From the NCBI GenBank assembly GCA_016790965.1, contig JAEUNZ010000046.1, positions 1 to 15,584 of the forward strand: DNA of 15,584 bases. The letters are read 5' to 3'. Within the stretch, counting starts at the first letter, position 1. Each line of letters begins with the position of its first letter. Source of the stretch: SSSZ01 sp016790965. Lineage in GTDB: Bacteria; Pseudomonadota; Gammaproteobacteria; Burkholderiales; Rhodocyclaceae. The notes under the pieces are model-generated. The model made no database searches. It had not been told where the DNA came from and worked only from the letters and a program-made list of their open reading frames with translations. The position numbers and the translations under genes were made by a program. Positions 1-6,750 of the stretch are shown here, one piece after another.

Positions 1-320
1 GCCGGTAGCCCCTGCTCGAAAGCGGGCTTGCTCTTGGTGACCAGGCCCTCGACCCCGTCGATGAGTCCCCCGGAGAGGAAGATCATGGGCAGGAGCATGA
101 CCAGGATCAGAAGGAGGGTCATCAAGGTCGCGGCGCGGCCGCTCCGGCCTTGGGCGAGCGGCAGAATCCTGCCGGCGTAGAACGACCAGGTGCACACCCA
201 GAGGACGAAGGCGAACAGCACCGCACCGATGAATGGCCAGAGGACGGCAAAACAACCGGCGATGAGAAAGCCGATCAGGGAGATGCGGGCGAGGTAGGTC
301 GGGGTGGTGTCCAGCGCCAT
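1..320 (-). CDS. AI-2E family transporter (PerM/YdiK-like permease), N-terminal part only
   Basis: The gene starts with ATG at 320 and runs off the left edge, so only about 106 residues are visible. The translation begins MALDTTPTYLARISLIGF and has two nearly continuous hydrophobic segments (about residues 11–28 and 29–46). A basic loop, a third segment (about 64–84, rich in L, M and I) and a GGLIDGVEGLV stretch follow. This start pattern is typical of the AI-2E/PerM family, multi-spanning inner-membrane proteins of about 350 residues. Known members include an autoinducer-2 exporter and sodium/proton antiporters, so the substrate here cannot be named. Only one base separates its ATG from the ruvA stop codon, and an AAGG sits upstream inside ruvA, so it is probably co-transcribed and translationally coupled with ruvA. 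A different multi-spanning membrane protein is possible because most of the gene is missing. Confidence 0.8.
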   Translation of the reverse strand, partial: MALDTTPTYLARISLIGFLIAGCFAVLWPFIGAVLFAFVLWVCTWSFYAGRILPLAQGRSGRAATLMTLLLILVMLLPMIFLSGGLIDGVEGLVTKSKPAFEQGLP

Positions 321-321
321 G

Positions 322-900
322 TCAAACCTTGGAGAGGAGCTTGAGCGCCTGGCGGATGCCGTCCGCGGTGCCGATGCCCGCCGGCAGTTGCTTCATCGCT
401 CCGGACGCCTCGCGCTCGTTGTAGCCCAGGGCAATGAGGGCGTTGAGAATGTCCTGGGCGCTGTCGCCGGCGATGGGCGGCGCAGAAGAAGCGGTGGCGT
501 CGGCAAGCTTGCCCTTGAGCTCCAGCAGCAGACGCTCGGCGGTCTTCTTGCCGATGCCGGGGATTTTGGTCAGCCTTCCCACTTCCTGGCGGGCGACCGC
601 CGCTGCCAGATCGGCCACCGAGAGGCCGGACAGGACCGAAAGCGCCGTGCGGGCTCCGATGCCGGAAATCTTGAGCAGTTGGCGGAAAGCGTAGCGCTCC
701 GATTCGCTCAGGAAGCCATAGAGGAAATGGCCGTCCTCCCGCACCGCAAAGTGGGTGAGCAGCGTGAGCTTTTCTCCGGTACCGGGGAGGTTGTAGAAGG
801 TGCTCATGGGGACGTCCAGTTCGTAGCCGACGCCGTGGACGTCGAGCACGATCTGGGGCGGGTTCTTTTCGGCCAGCAGGCCGGTGAGGCGTCCGATCAT
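322..900 (-). CDS. ruvA: Holliday junction branch migration protein RuvA
   Basis: RuvA binds four-way DNA junctions as a tetramer and loads the RuvB motor for branch migration. The 192-residue product has the usual family length and opens with the OB-fold start MIGRLTGLLAEK. Two helix-hairpin-helix motifs follow: KISGIGARTALSVLSGLS at 77–94 and KIPGIGKKTAERLLLELKG at 112–130. The acidic pin residues of the E. coli protein (E55, D56) appear here in REDG, at the same positions. After a short flexible A/S/P linker (about 133–146), the C-terminal RuvB-binding domain (DILNALIALGYNEREA) is intact. AGGA lies 7 nt before the ATG. The ruvC stop is 4 nt upstream and the permease start is 1 nt downstream, so it sits inside an operon. 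No ruvB follows directly, which is less usual. Confidence 0.98.
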   Translation of the reverse strand: MIGRLTGLLAEKNPPQIVLDVHGVGYELDVPMSTFYNLPGTGEKLTLLTHFAVREDGHFLYGFLSESERYAFRQLLKISGIGARTALSVLSGLSVADLAAAVARQEVGRLTKIPGIGKKTAERLLLELKGKLADATASSAPPIAGDSAQDILNALIALGYNEREASGAMKQLPAGIGTADGIRQALKLLSKV

Positions 901-904
901 CCCG

Positions 905-1438
905 TTATCCTATCAGGCGGCCGCCGCGCACGCGATAACCCGCCGTGGCGAGGCCTCCCAGCCCTTGCCCGCCGTGGGCGTGGCAGATGGCGCAGGCCAG
1001 GGCGTCGGCCGCGTCTGCCGTCGGAGCGCCCGTCAGGGAAAGCAGTTTTACTACCATGTGTTGCACCTGCTCTTTGGCCGCCTTGCCGTGGCCGACCACC
1101 GCCTGCTTGACCTGGAGCGCCGTGTATTCCGCCACCGGCAGGCCGGCATGGACGAGGGCTGAAAGGGCGGCACCCCGGGCCTGGCCTAGGAGCAGGGTGG
1201 ATTGCGGGTTTACGTTCACGAAAACCTTCTCCACCGCGGCCTGGGTTGGTAAGTAGGTGCTTACCACTTCGCCAATCCCGGAAAACAGGGTATTGATGCG
1301 TTCGGGGAGGGAATCGCGCTCCTTCGACTTGATGCAGCCGCTGGCCACATAGACGAGTTGATTGCCGTGCTTTTCGATAACGCCAAATCCGGTCACACGC
1401 AGGCCGGGGTCGATGCCGAGGATGCGGGTGAGACTCAT
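905..1438 (-). CDS. ruvC: Holliday junction endonuclease RuvC
   Basis: RuvC is the dimeric resolvase that cuts Holliday junctions symmetrically, acting with RuvAB. The 177-residue product has the RNase H-like core: ILGIDPGLRVTGFGVI near the N-terminus with catalytic D10, AAVEKVFVNVNPQS with E70, and ADAADALACAICHAH with D142 and D145. The active-site carboxylates therefore look complete. The start was placed at the ATG at 1438 because it gives MSLTRILGIDPG, the normal family start; the same frame is open further upstream, but only as a shadow of the PIN gene. This ATG overlaps the TGA of the PIN toxin gene as ATGA (1435..1438), so ruvC translation probably depends on ribosomes finishing the toxin gene. 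ruvA begins 4 nt after the ruvC stop. Confidence 0.98.
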   Translation of the reverse strand: MSLTRILGIDPGLRVTGFGVIEKHGNQLVYVASGCIKSKERDSLPERINTLFSGIGEVVSTYLPTQAAVEKVFVNVNPQSTLLLGQARGAALSALVHAGLPVAEYTALQVKQAVVGHGKAAKEQVQHMVVKLLSLTGAPTADAADALACAICHAHGGQGLGGLATAGYRVRGGRLIG

Positions 1439-1839
1439 GCAGATCCGAGCGGGCTCATTCCGGACAGGCGAGCGGCCAGGGCGTCGAAGGTCCAGGTCGT
1501 CTTGGCTCCGAGGCGTCTCTGGTGCGCTGCAATCAGGCAGTCGGCAAAGTCGGCAGTGCTTCCTTTCCAGGCGTAGAGCGCTTCTTCCAGGCTTTCTTCG
1601 GCCTCGAAGGACAGTTCGCGGGATTCCAGGAGGTCGGCGAAGGCGCCGGCAACCTCCGCCTTGCTGCGTCGGTAGCGGCTGCGCAGAACCCATTCCGCCT
1701 CAAGAACCACCGGCAGCGATATCAGGATCGTTTCGCCGGAAGCGACGGCGCCAAGGATCAGATCACGGGCGAGGGCAAACTGCATCGCATCGTCCCGGAC
1801 CAGGTAGCGGACCAGGACATTGGCATCGATGCCAATCAT
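1435..1839 (-). CDS. PIN-domain ribonuclease, VapC-like toxin
   Basis: This 134-residue protein opens MIGIDANVLVRYLVRDD, the characteristic first strand of a PIN domain with catalytic D5. Further conserved acids appear at E47 or E49 (VVLEAEWVLRSRYRR), D97 and D100 (TADFADCLIAAH) and D119 (TFDALAARL). The four-acid Mg-dependent RNase site thus looks complete. PIN toxins of the VapC type cleave tRNA or rRNA and are neutralised by a small DNA-binding antitoxin encoded just upstream. That arrangement is present here: its ATG overlaps the stop of the AbrB-type gene as ATGA. At the other end its own stop overlaps the ruvC start in the same way. Assignment to a toxin family is strong; the RNA target and whether it is active are not visible. 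Confidence 0.92.
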   Translation of the reverse strand: MIGIDANVLVRYLVRDDAMQFALARDLILGAVASGETILISLPVVLEAEWVLRSRYRRSKAEVAGAFADLLESRELSFEAEESLEEALYAWKGSTADFADCLIAAHQRRLGAKTTWTFDALAARLSGMSPLGSA

Positions 1840-2057
1840 CGCCAGGGGGTCATCTGCTCGACCGGAACGGCAGTTTCGCCTTCCCGATGGAGCAATCCCG
1901 CCGCTTCGGCGAGGGGGCGGTTCTTGACCCGCATGATGACTGTGCCGTCCGGCAGGAGGGTAAAGGTCATCCTGTCGCCCGGCCTGATGCCGAGTTCATC
2001 GCGGATTTCCTTGGGGATGGTGGTTTGACCCTTGCTGGTCAAAGTCGTGTCGGACAC
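1836..2057 (-). CDS. AbrB/MazE-type antitoxin (SpoVT-AbrB domain)
   Basis: This is a small 73-residue protein with a swapped-hairpin AbrB domain near its N-terminus: TLTSKGQTTIPKEIRDELG followed by IRPGDRMTFTLLPDGTVIMR, the classic antitoxin signature. The C-terminal third (about 47–73, ending VEQMTPWR) is the likely toxin-binding tail. No ATG fits. The start is taken as GTG at 2057, because it immediately precedes SDTTLTSKGQ and has GCGAGG 5 nt upstream. The gene has its own sigma-70-like promoter and an inverted repeat over the −10 region, as expected for an autoregulated toxin–antitoxin operon. Its stop overlaps the PIN toxin start by 4 nt. The partner and order (antitoxin first) fit a VapBC-like pair. 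Confidence 0.9.
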   Translation of the reverse strand: MSDTTLTSKGQTTIPKEIRDELGIRPGDRMTFTLLPDGTVIMRVKNRPLAEAAGLLHREGETAVPVEQMTPWR

Positions 2058-2072
2058 GGCAGCCTCGCTTTC

Positions 2073-2095
2073 CTTACAAATTCGATGATAGTAAG
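2073..2095. promoter_or_regulatory. Candidate antitoxin operator (inverted repeat over the −10 box)
   Basis: The arms CTTAC (2073..2077) and GTAAG (2091..2095) form a perfect 5-bp inverted repeat with a 13-bp gap that contains the −10 hexamer. Flanking bases extend it imperfectly (TTCCTTAC against TTCTTAC when both arms are read outward). AbrB-type antitoxins usually repress their own promoter by binding such repeats. Short arms can arise by chance, so the call is tentative. Confidence 0.4.
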
Positions 2096-2113
2096 AATCG
2101 ATCCCGGGGGCAA
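2085..2113 (-). promoter_or_regulatory. Predicted sigma-70 promoter of the toxin–antitoxin/ruv genes
   Basis: Read on the minus strand, TTGCCC (2108..2113, 4 of 6 consensus bases) is followed after exactly 17 bp by TATCAT (2085..2090, 5 of 6). The predicted start point near 2078 leaves a leader of about 20 nt carrying the GCGAGG ribosome site before the GTG at 2057. The region is visibly AT-richer than its surroundings. The call is by eye and has no experimental support. Confidence 0.6.
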
Positions 2114-2142
2114 GACCGCCAACAGCCCGCCAAGCTCGCGCC

Positions 2143-2997
2143 CTATCGCCCCCGCGCCACCAGATACACACCGCTCACCGCCAGCACCATGCCGCCTAGG
2201 GCGACGGGGCTTAGGGTTTCGCCGAAGAATCCCCAGGCGATGAGGGCCGTGGTGGGCGGGGTGAGGTAGAAGAGGCTGGCCACATTCACTGCGCTGCCAC
2301 CGCGGATGAGCAGGTTCAGGAGGCTGATGGCGCCGAGGGAGAGCACCCCCACCAGCCAGGCCAGGGCGAAGCCGAACTGGGGGGTCCAGTCGATGCGGAA
2401 ATCTTCGAAGAGGGCGACGGCGATGGCGGTCACCAGGGCGGTGGGGACAAACTGGATGACCGAACCGGCCCGCAGGTCGAAGCTAGCGCAGTAGCGCTTC
2501 TGGTAGAGGGTGCCCGCGGTGATGCCCAGGAGTGCCACCAGCGCGGGGACGAGCATGGGGCCGAGGGCAGGGCCGCCGGCAATCTTGCCCGATACCACCA
2601 GAACGACGCCCGCGAACCCCAGCGCCAGCCCCGCCCATTGGCGGCCGCTGACCCGCTCCCCCAGCCACCAGCCCGCGCCGAGGGCAGTGAGCAGCGGCTG
2701 CATGCCGACCACCAGGGCGGTGACCCCCGCCGGCAGCCCATGGGCGATGGCGACAAAGACACCGCCCAGATAGGTGGCATGGACCAGCAAGCCGGATATG
2801 CCGATATGTGCCCACTGCCGTCGTTCCTTCGGCCAGGGCGCGCGGGTGGCGAAGGCGAGGGCGGTCATCAGGGCGATGACGATGCCGTAGCGGACGAGCA
2901 GAAACGAGAGCGGTTCGGCGTAGGGCAGGCCGAACTTGGCGCCGATGAAGCCGGTGCTCCAGAGAAAGACGAAGAGGAGAGGGTAGAGCTTTTGCAT
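2143..2997 (-). CDS. EamA/DMT-family exporter (RhaT/YdcZ-like permease)
   Basis: This is a 284-residue inner-membrane protein with about ten hydrophobic segments arranged as two EamA repeats (about 1–135 and 145–284). The first opens MQKLYPLLFVFLWSTGFIGAKFG and the second ends PTTALIAWGFFGETLSPVALGG, both typical of the drug/metabolite transporter superfamily. Such proteins export amino acids, metabolites or drugs; the substrate is not predictable here. The ATG at 2997 is chosen because it gives the usual family start, but it has no ribosome-binding site: the six T of the yebC terminator touch it directly. An in-frame GTG at 3036 with a GGGG upstream would add an Arg-rich 13-residue extension encoded by the terminator hairpin. 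No promoter was found for the gene. It ends 85 bp before the antitoxin start. Confidence 0.9.
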   Translation of the reverse strand: MQKLYPLLFVFLWSTGFIGAKFGLPYAEPLSFLLVRYGIVIALMTALAFATRAPWPKERRQWAHIGISGLLVHATYLGGVFVAIAHGLPAGVTALVVGMQPLLTALGAGWWLGERVSGRQWAGLALGFAGVVLVVSGKIAGGPALGPMLVPALVALLGITAGTLYQKRYCASFDLRAGSVIQFVPTALVTAIAVALFEDFRIDWTPQFGFALAWLVGVLSLGAISLLNLLIRGGSAVNVASLFYLTPPTTALIAWGFFGETLSPVALGGMVLAVSGVYLVARGR

Positions 2998-3023
2998 AAA
3001 AAAGGCGGCGCCGGGGCGCCGCC
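2998..3023 (-). terminator. Rho-independent terminator of yebC
   Basis: On the minus strand GGCGGCGCC, a CC loop and GGCGCCGCC form a perfect 9-bp all-GC stem, or a shorter stem with a 4-nt loop. TTTTTT follows. It lies 22 nt after the yebC stop codon and should end the MoxR–RDD–yebC transcription unit. The T-run abuts the exporter ATG. Confidence 0.85.
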
Positions 3024-3044
3024 GCGTCGGGGGCACTGCCCCGC

Positions 3045-3770
3045 TTACTCGTCCATCACCGCCGTGGTGTAAATCTCCTGCACGTCGTCCAGGCTTTCCA
3101 GGGCGTCGAGGAGCTTCTGCATCTTGACCGCGTCGTCGCCGGTCAGTTCGCTTTCGCCTTCCGGCTTCATGGTGACCTCGGCGAATTCGGGCTTGAAGCC
3201 GGCGGCTTCCAGGGCGTCCTTCACGGTGATGAAGTCGGCGGGGCCGGTGATGACTTCCATGGAGCCGTCGTCGTTGGTGGCCACGTCCTCGGCGCCCGCT
3301 TCGATGGCAGCGTCCATCAGGGCGGCCTCGTCGGTGCCGGGGGCGAAGAGCATCTGGCCGCAGTGCTTGAACTGGAAGGCCACGCAGCCGTCGGTGCCCA
3401 TATTGCCGCCGTGCTTGTTGAAGGCATGGCGCACTTCGGCCACGGTGCGGGTCTTGTTGTCGGTGAGGCAGTCGACCATGATCGCCGCGCCGCCGATGCC
3501 ATAGCCCTCGTAGCGGATTTCGACGTAATCGACGCCTTCCAACTCGCCGGTACCCTTCTTGATGGCGGTGTCGATCTTGTCCTTGGGCATGTTGATGCCC
3601 TTGGCCTTATCGACGGCGACACGCAGGCGCGGGTTAAAGCCAGGATCACCCCCCCCCATCTTGGCGGCCACGGTGATTTCCTTGGCGATCTTGGAGAAGG
3701 CGGCCCCGCGTTTCTCGTCCTGGCGGCCCTTACGGTGCTGGATATTGGCCCATTTGGAGTGTCCGGCCAT
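3045..3770 (-). CDS. yebC: YebC/PmpR family protein (ribosome-associated or transcription regulator)
   Basis: The 241-residue product has the usual family length and begins MAGHSKWANIQHRKGRQDEK, the hallmark YebC start. KGINMPKDKIDTAIKKGTG, YEGYGIGGAAIMVDCLTDN and FQFKHCGQMLF follow, covering all three domains. Family members are described both as DNA-binding regulators (PmpR) and, more recently, as ribosome-associated factors helping proline-rich stretches; which applies here cannot be read from sequence. GGGA lies 8 nt before the ATG. A TAAAAT lies upstream on the minus strand but lacks a convincing −35, so the gene may be read mainly from the MoxR operon. A run of nine G (3649..3657) in the MGGGDP codons could be prone to slippage. 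In many proteobacteria yebC precedes ruvC; here an exporter and a toxin–antitoxin pair separate them. Confidence 0.97.
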   Translation of the reverse strand: MAGHSKWANIQHRKGRQDEKRGAAFSKIAKEITVAAKMGGGDPGFNPRLRVAVDKAKGINMPKDKIDTAIKKGTGELEGVDYVEIRYEGYGIGGAAIMVDCLTDNKTRTVAEVRHAFNKHGGNMGTDGCVAFQFKHCGQMLFAPGTDEAALMDAAIEAGAEDVATNDDGSMEVITGPADFITVKDALEAAGFKPEFAEVTMKPEGESELTGDDAVKMQKLLDALESLDDVQEIYTTAVMDE

Positions 3771-3819
3771 GGCGAATTCCCAAAAAAGCCGCCATTTTAA
3801 CCGCCCGGGGCGGAGAAGG

Positions 3820-4506
3820 CTAAGAACCCAGCAGGAAGTTACCGAGGCGCAGCAGACGGGTGCGCGCCTGTTCTGCCGTGAGCCCTTCCACCAGACGGCG
3901 GGGCAGGGTCGCCAATTCGAGGGAACGCTCGTCGGTGAACTGGACGCTGCGATGCAGGTACTCCACCACCGCCTGTTGCTCTTCGGCGGTGAGGGGGAGC
4001 GGAGGCGCCTCGACCCCCGGGTCGCCGGAGGCCGGCGGGGGGAGGGCCGTGCGCCGGTCCACATGGATGACCACCGTTCCCGCCGCGAGGTCGCCCAGCC
4101 GCTTGCCGTCGGCGTTGAGCAGGCTCGCGACGTAGCCGGTACCGTAGAGAACGGGCAGGAAGTCGACGAAGCGCACGGTATTGCGGATGAAGGCGCCGTG
4201 CCACCCCACCGGGCGTCCGTCGTCATGGACCACCATCAGCTCGCAGGCCTTCTTGCCCGGCGTCTGGCCCCCCATGTAGACCTCGAAGAGAATGGGGTAG
4301 AACCATTCGAGGAAGAAGGTGCCGACCAGGAAAACCCCCCACCCCAGACTCCCGGAGACACCGGCCAGCATGGCCAAAGCGAACCAGCCCACCAGGCGCA
4401 GCAAAAAGTCGAAGAGCCACGCCCGGGCCCGGGTGACCGGGCCGGCGATGCGCAGTTCCAGCACACAGCCCTCGGGCGTCGCGACGGGGCGTAGGGTATC
4501 AAGCAT
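3820..4506 (-). CDS. RDD family membrane protein
   Basis: This 228-residue protein carries an RDD domain. RARAWLFDFLLRLVGWFALA (about 26–45) contains the conserved Arg and Asp of the first membrane helix. A second hydrophobic stretch runs to about 75, then GGQTPGKKACELMVV (79–93) and LNADGKRLGDLAAGTVVI (130–147), both typical of the family. The C-terminal 75 residues are hydrophilic, with a helix-rich PLTAEEQQAVVEYLHRS segment and no match I recognise. RDD proteins are membrane proteins of poorly defined role, some linked to sodium/proton exchange, and are often encoded with SpoIIM and MoxR as here. The start at 4506 gives the usual length; its ribosome site is weak (AAGG-like, 20-nt gap to the previous stop), so coupling to the upstream gene is likely. 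Confidence 0.9.
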   Translation of the reverse strand: MLDTLRPVATPEGCVLELRIAGPVTRARAWLFDFLLRLVGWFALAMLAGVSGSLGWGVFLVGTFFLEWFYPILFEVYMGGQTPGKKACELMVVHDDGRPVGWHGAFIRNTVRFVDFLPVLYGTGYVASLLNADGKRLGDLAAGTVVIHVDRRTALPPPASGDPGVEAPPLPLTAEEQQAVVEYLHRSVQFTDERSLELATLPRRLVEGLTAEQARTRLLRLGNFLLGS

Positions 4507-4526
4507 CGTCGTGGAAAGGATCGGCC

Positions 4527-5303
4527 TCAGCCCCGGGTGAACAGGCTCTTGTAGCCGGCGTAGATCGAGGCCTGGGTGACCGGGATGAGGACCAGCCACC
4601 CCAGGCCGACCGGCAGGGTGGCCAGGATGGCGAGCACCAGGAACACCAGGCCATAGACCAGGAAGGGCAGGAAGTTCTTCAGGCAGGCGAAGAAGCTGGA
4701 CTTCATGGCATCCATGGGGCTTTGCTGGTGGAAGATGACCAGGGCCGGAGCAAACCAGACGGCCATGGCCAGGGGCATGATGAGTGCTGCACTCAGCAGG
4801 CCGACCAGGACCCCGACGAGTCCCGCCGTTTCCCTGCCCCCGCCTCCGAAAGCCGCCGACCCGAAGCCGAGTACCCCGCCGATCACGACCGCCAGCAGCA
4901 CGATGGCGATGATGCCGACCAGATAGATCGCCCCCACCAGGACGAGACTGCCGACCTGGTTGGAGAAGCCGGCGAAGAGATGGCCGAAGCGCAGGCCTTC
5001 TCCCTCCTCCAGGGACTTGCAGCCGAGCATGAAGCCTGCCGCGAAAATGGGGATCAGCAGGTTGACCGCGGCGCCCAGGATGGGAATGAAACCCAGGACC
5101 ATAAAGATGAGGGCGAAGGCGACGGAAATCAGGATCCACTGGCCGGGCGCCTGCAGAAAGAGCTGCCAGCCTTCGCGCAGCCAGTCGACGGCTTCGGCGG
5201 CGGTGAGCTTGCGCCCCTCGGGGACGAAGTCCCCCGCCGTGGGAAAGGGATCGGCAACCCGGGAGCCCGGTGCCTGGAAGGGATTGTTGTCTTGGCTGTG
5301 CAT
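4527..5303 (-). CDS. BPSS1780-type integral membrane protein, function unknown
   Basis: This 258-residue protein has a soluble N-terminus of about 50 residues (MHSQDNNPFQAPGSRV, then VDWLREGWQLFLQAPGQWI). About five to six membrane segments follow, including the pairs at about 55–90 and 115–150, a glycine-rich loop GFGSAAFGGGG, and AALIMPLAMAVWFAPALVIFH. The PFQAP start, the EGWQLF entry helix and the WFAPALV segment match the betaproteobacterial BPSS1780 family as I remember it. The role is unknown; the family resembles DUF975-like membrane proteins. The start is well supported: GAGGAG lies 7 nt before the ATG. It is 22 nt downstream of DUF58 and 20 nt upstream of RDD in the MoxR operon. Confidence 0.85.
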   Translation of the reverse strand: MHSQDNNPFQAPGSRVADPFPTAGDFVPEGRKLTAAEAVDWLREGWQLFLQAPGQWILISVAFALIFMVLGFIPILGAAVNLLIPIFAAGFMLGCKSLEEGEGLRFGHLFAGFSNQVGSLVLVGAIYLVGIIAIVLLAVVIGGVLGFGSAAFGGGGRETAGLVGVLVGLLSAALIMPLAMAVWFAPALVIFHQQSPMDAMKSSFFACLKNFLPFLVYGLVFLVLAILATLPVGLGWLVLIPVTQASIYAGYKSLFTRG

Positions 5304-5325
5304 GGAATGACTCCTCGGGAAAAAA

Positions 5326-6654
5326 TTAAAGGGTTCCGGAGCGCTTGCGCTCCCAGTAATGGTTAATCAGGGCGACAGGCAAGTCGCGGGGGCTCACGTC
5401 GAGCAGGGCGATGCCGCCATGGCGCAGGCGGGCGGCCTGCTGCCGGCGCGCGTCGGCGTACTGGAGGGCGGCGGCCCGGGTGAGCGCGCTGTCGAAATCC
5501 TTCACCGGCTCGGCCAACACCTCTGCGAGGACGGGTTCCCTGAGGCTGGCGACGGTAACAGCATGGCGCCGGGCCAGGAGTGTCACCGCCGGTTCGAGGG
5601 TGTCGGCGTCCTCGTCGCGCAGATTGGTGAGCAGGATGACCAGGGCGCGTTTGCCGAGACGTTGCAGCAGATGCTCGGCTGCCCGCAGGTAGTCCGGCGT
5701 CTGGCTCGTGGCGTGCAGATCATAGACCGCCTCCAGGAGGCGATTGACCATGCCCAGAGACTTGTGGGGCGCGATGAAGCGGGGCTGGGCGTGGCCAAAG
5801 CTGAGCAGGCCCGCGGCGTCGCCCTGGCTGAGGGCGACGTAGGCTAGGAGCAGCACGGCGTTCAGGGTATGGTCGAAGTGGGAGAGATCGCCGTCCCGGG
5901 CACCCATGCGGCTGCCACAATCGAGCAGGAAGACGACCTGCTGGTCCCTTTCGTCCTGATATTCTCGTGATATCAGCTTGCCCAGGCGGGCGCTGGCTTT
6001 CCAGTCGATCTGGCGCAGCGCATCCTCGCGGCGATAGTCGCGCAACTGATGGAAATCCATGCCCTGGCCCCGGCGACGGCGGTTGAGGATGCCCCACTGG
6101 GAGAGCCTGTGGTCGGTGGCCAACAAGGTGTACTGGGTGATGCGGGCGAAATCCGGAAAAACCCGGGCGGCGTCGCACACGGGCAGGAACTCGGGAATCA
6201 GCCAGAGCCCCAGGGGAGATCGCAGGCGCACATCCATGCCAGAGAAGGTTTCGGGACCGCGCTGCGTCAGGTGCAGGCGGTAGGAAGCCTCCAGACGTCC
6301 GCCCGCCGCGAGATCGAAGAAGAGCGGCAGGCCGCTGCTGCGAAAGGCCACCGGATGCCGATCCCGCAGCCACCCGGCCGCCGGGGACGACGCGACGATC
6401 CGAAGTCCGACGGTCTGCCAGGTACCCACCGGCAAGGTCCGGGCAAGCCGCCTTTCGACCTTCAGTCGTCCCCGGTAGCGCCCTCCGGCAAGGGCATCGG
6501 CCCAGGCCACGGTCAGAAGGCCAGCCCCGGCGAACTGCCAGACGGCGAGTCCTTGTGGCCAGCGCAGCAGGGCGAGGCCCCCCAGAAACCAGAGGGCCAC
6601 CGCCGCCAGGAGACGGGAATCGGGGATGGGCAGGCGGGGCGAGGAGGGGGCCAT
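5326..6654 (-). CDS. DUF58 protein with vWA-like domain, MoxR partner
   Basis: The 442-residue product has two adjoining membrane helices near the N-terminus (about 15–30 and 36–53). A beta-rich stretch follows, then the DUF58 signature GMDFHQLRDYRREDALRQID (198–217) running into WKASARLGKLISREYQDERD. Next is a vWA-like fold starting VVFLLDCGSRM (240–250). The metal-site motif, DxSxS in true vWA proteins, reads DCGSR here, so it is degenerate, which I recall as common in bacterial DUF58 proteins. MoxR ATPases are usually encoded beside such proteins and are thought to act on or through them. The ATG at 6654 gives the normal start before the first helix but lacks a clear ribosome site. A 151-nt gap separates it from moxR, the widest in the operon. 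Confidence 0.92.
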   Translation of the reverse strand: MAPSSPRLPIPDSRLLAAVALWFLGGLALLRWPQGLAVWQFAGAGLLTVAWADALAGGRYRGRLKVERRLARTLPVGTWQTVGLRIVASSPAAGWLRDRHPVAFRSSGLPLFFDLAAGGRLEASYRLHLTQRGPETFSGMDVRLRSPLGLWLIPEFLPVCDAARVFPDFARITQYTLLATDHRLSQWGILNRRRRGQGMDFHQLRDYRREDALRQIDWKASARLGKLISREYQDERDQQVVFLLDCGSRMGARDGDLSHFDHTLNAVLLLAYVALSQGDAAGLLSFGHAQPRFIAPHKSLGMVNRLLEAVYDLHATSQTPDYLRAAEHLLQRLGKRALVILLTNLRDEDADTLEPAVTLLARRHAVTVASLREPVLAEVLAEPVKDFDSALTRAAALQYADARRQQAARLRHGGIALLDVSPRDLPVALINHYWERKRSGTL

Positions 6655-6730
6655 GGGGGGCGAAGTGCCGGTCAGGACTTGGGCGTGCCCGCACTGGAAA
6701 GGCCGCGATCGCTCCGGGCAGGGCGCGCGA

Positions 6731-6750
6731 CGAACCCGTCCCGGGGTTCG
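6731..6750. other. Stem-loop in the moxR–DUF58 gap
   Basis: CGAACCC (6731..6737) and GGGTTCG (6744..6750) form a perfect 7-bp inverted repeat with a 6-nt loop in the 151-nt non-coding gap after moxR. There is no T-run on either strand, so it is not a standard intrinsic terminator. It could be an RNA-processing or stability hairpin. The rest of the gap shows no gene, and no in-frame start codon was found that would extend DUF58 into it. Confidence 0.4.

Noticed and set aside
304..1110. Long plus-strand open frame across ruvA and ruvC
   Set aside because: ruvA and ruvC on the other strand have all their catalytic and structural motifs; the plus-strand product is low-complexity.
2058..2142. LexA (SOS) box before the antitoxin/ruv genes
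   Set aside because: No CTGT-N8-ACAG pattern is present; the only CTGT lacks a matching half.
3771..3819. Terminator and promoter between RDD and yebC
   Set aside because: A 5-bp CCGCC/GGCGG stem with a 15-nt loop before TTTTTT, and TAAAAT without a −35, are both too weak to call.
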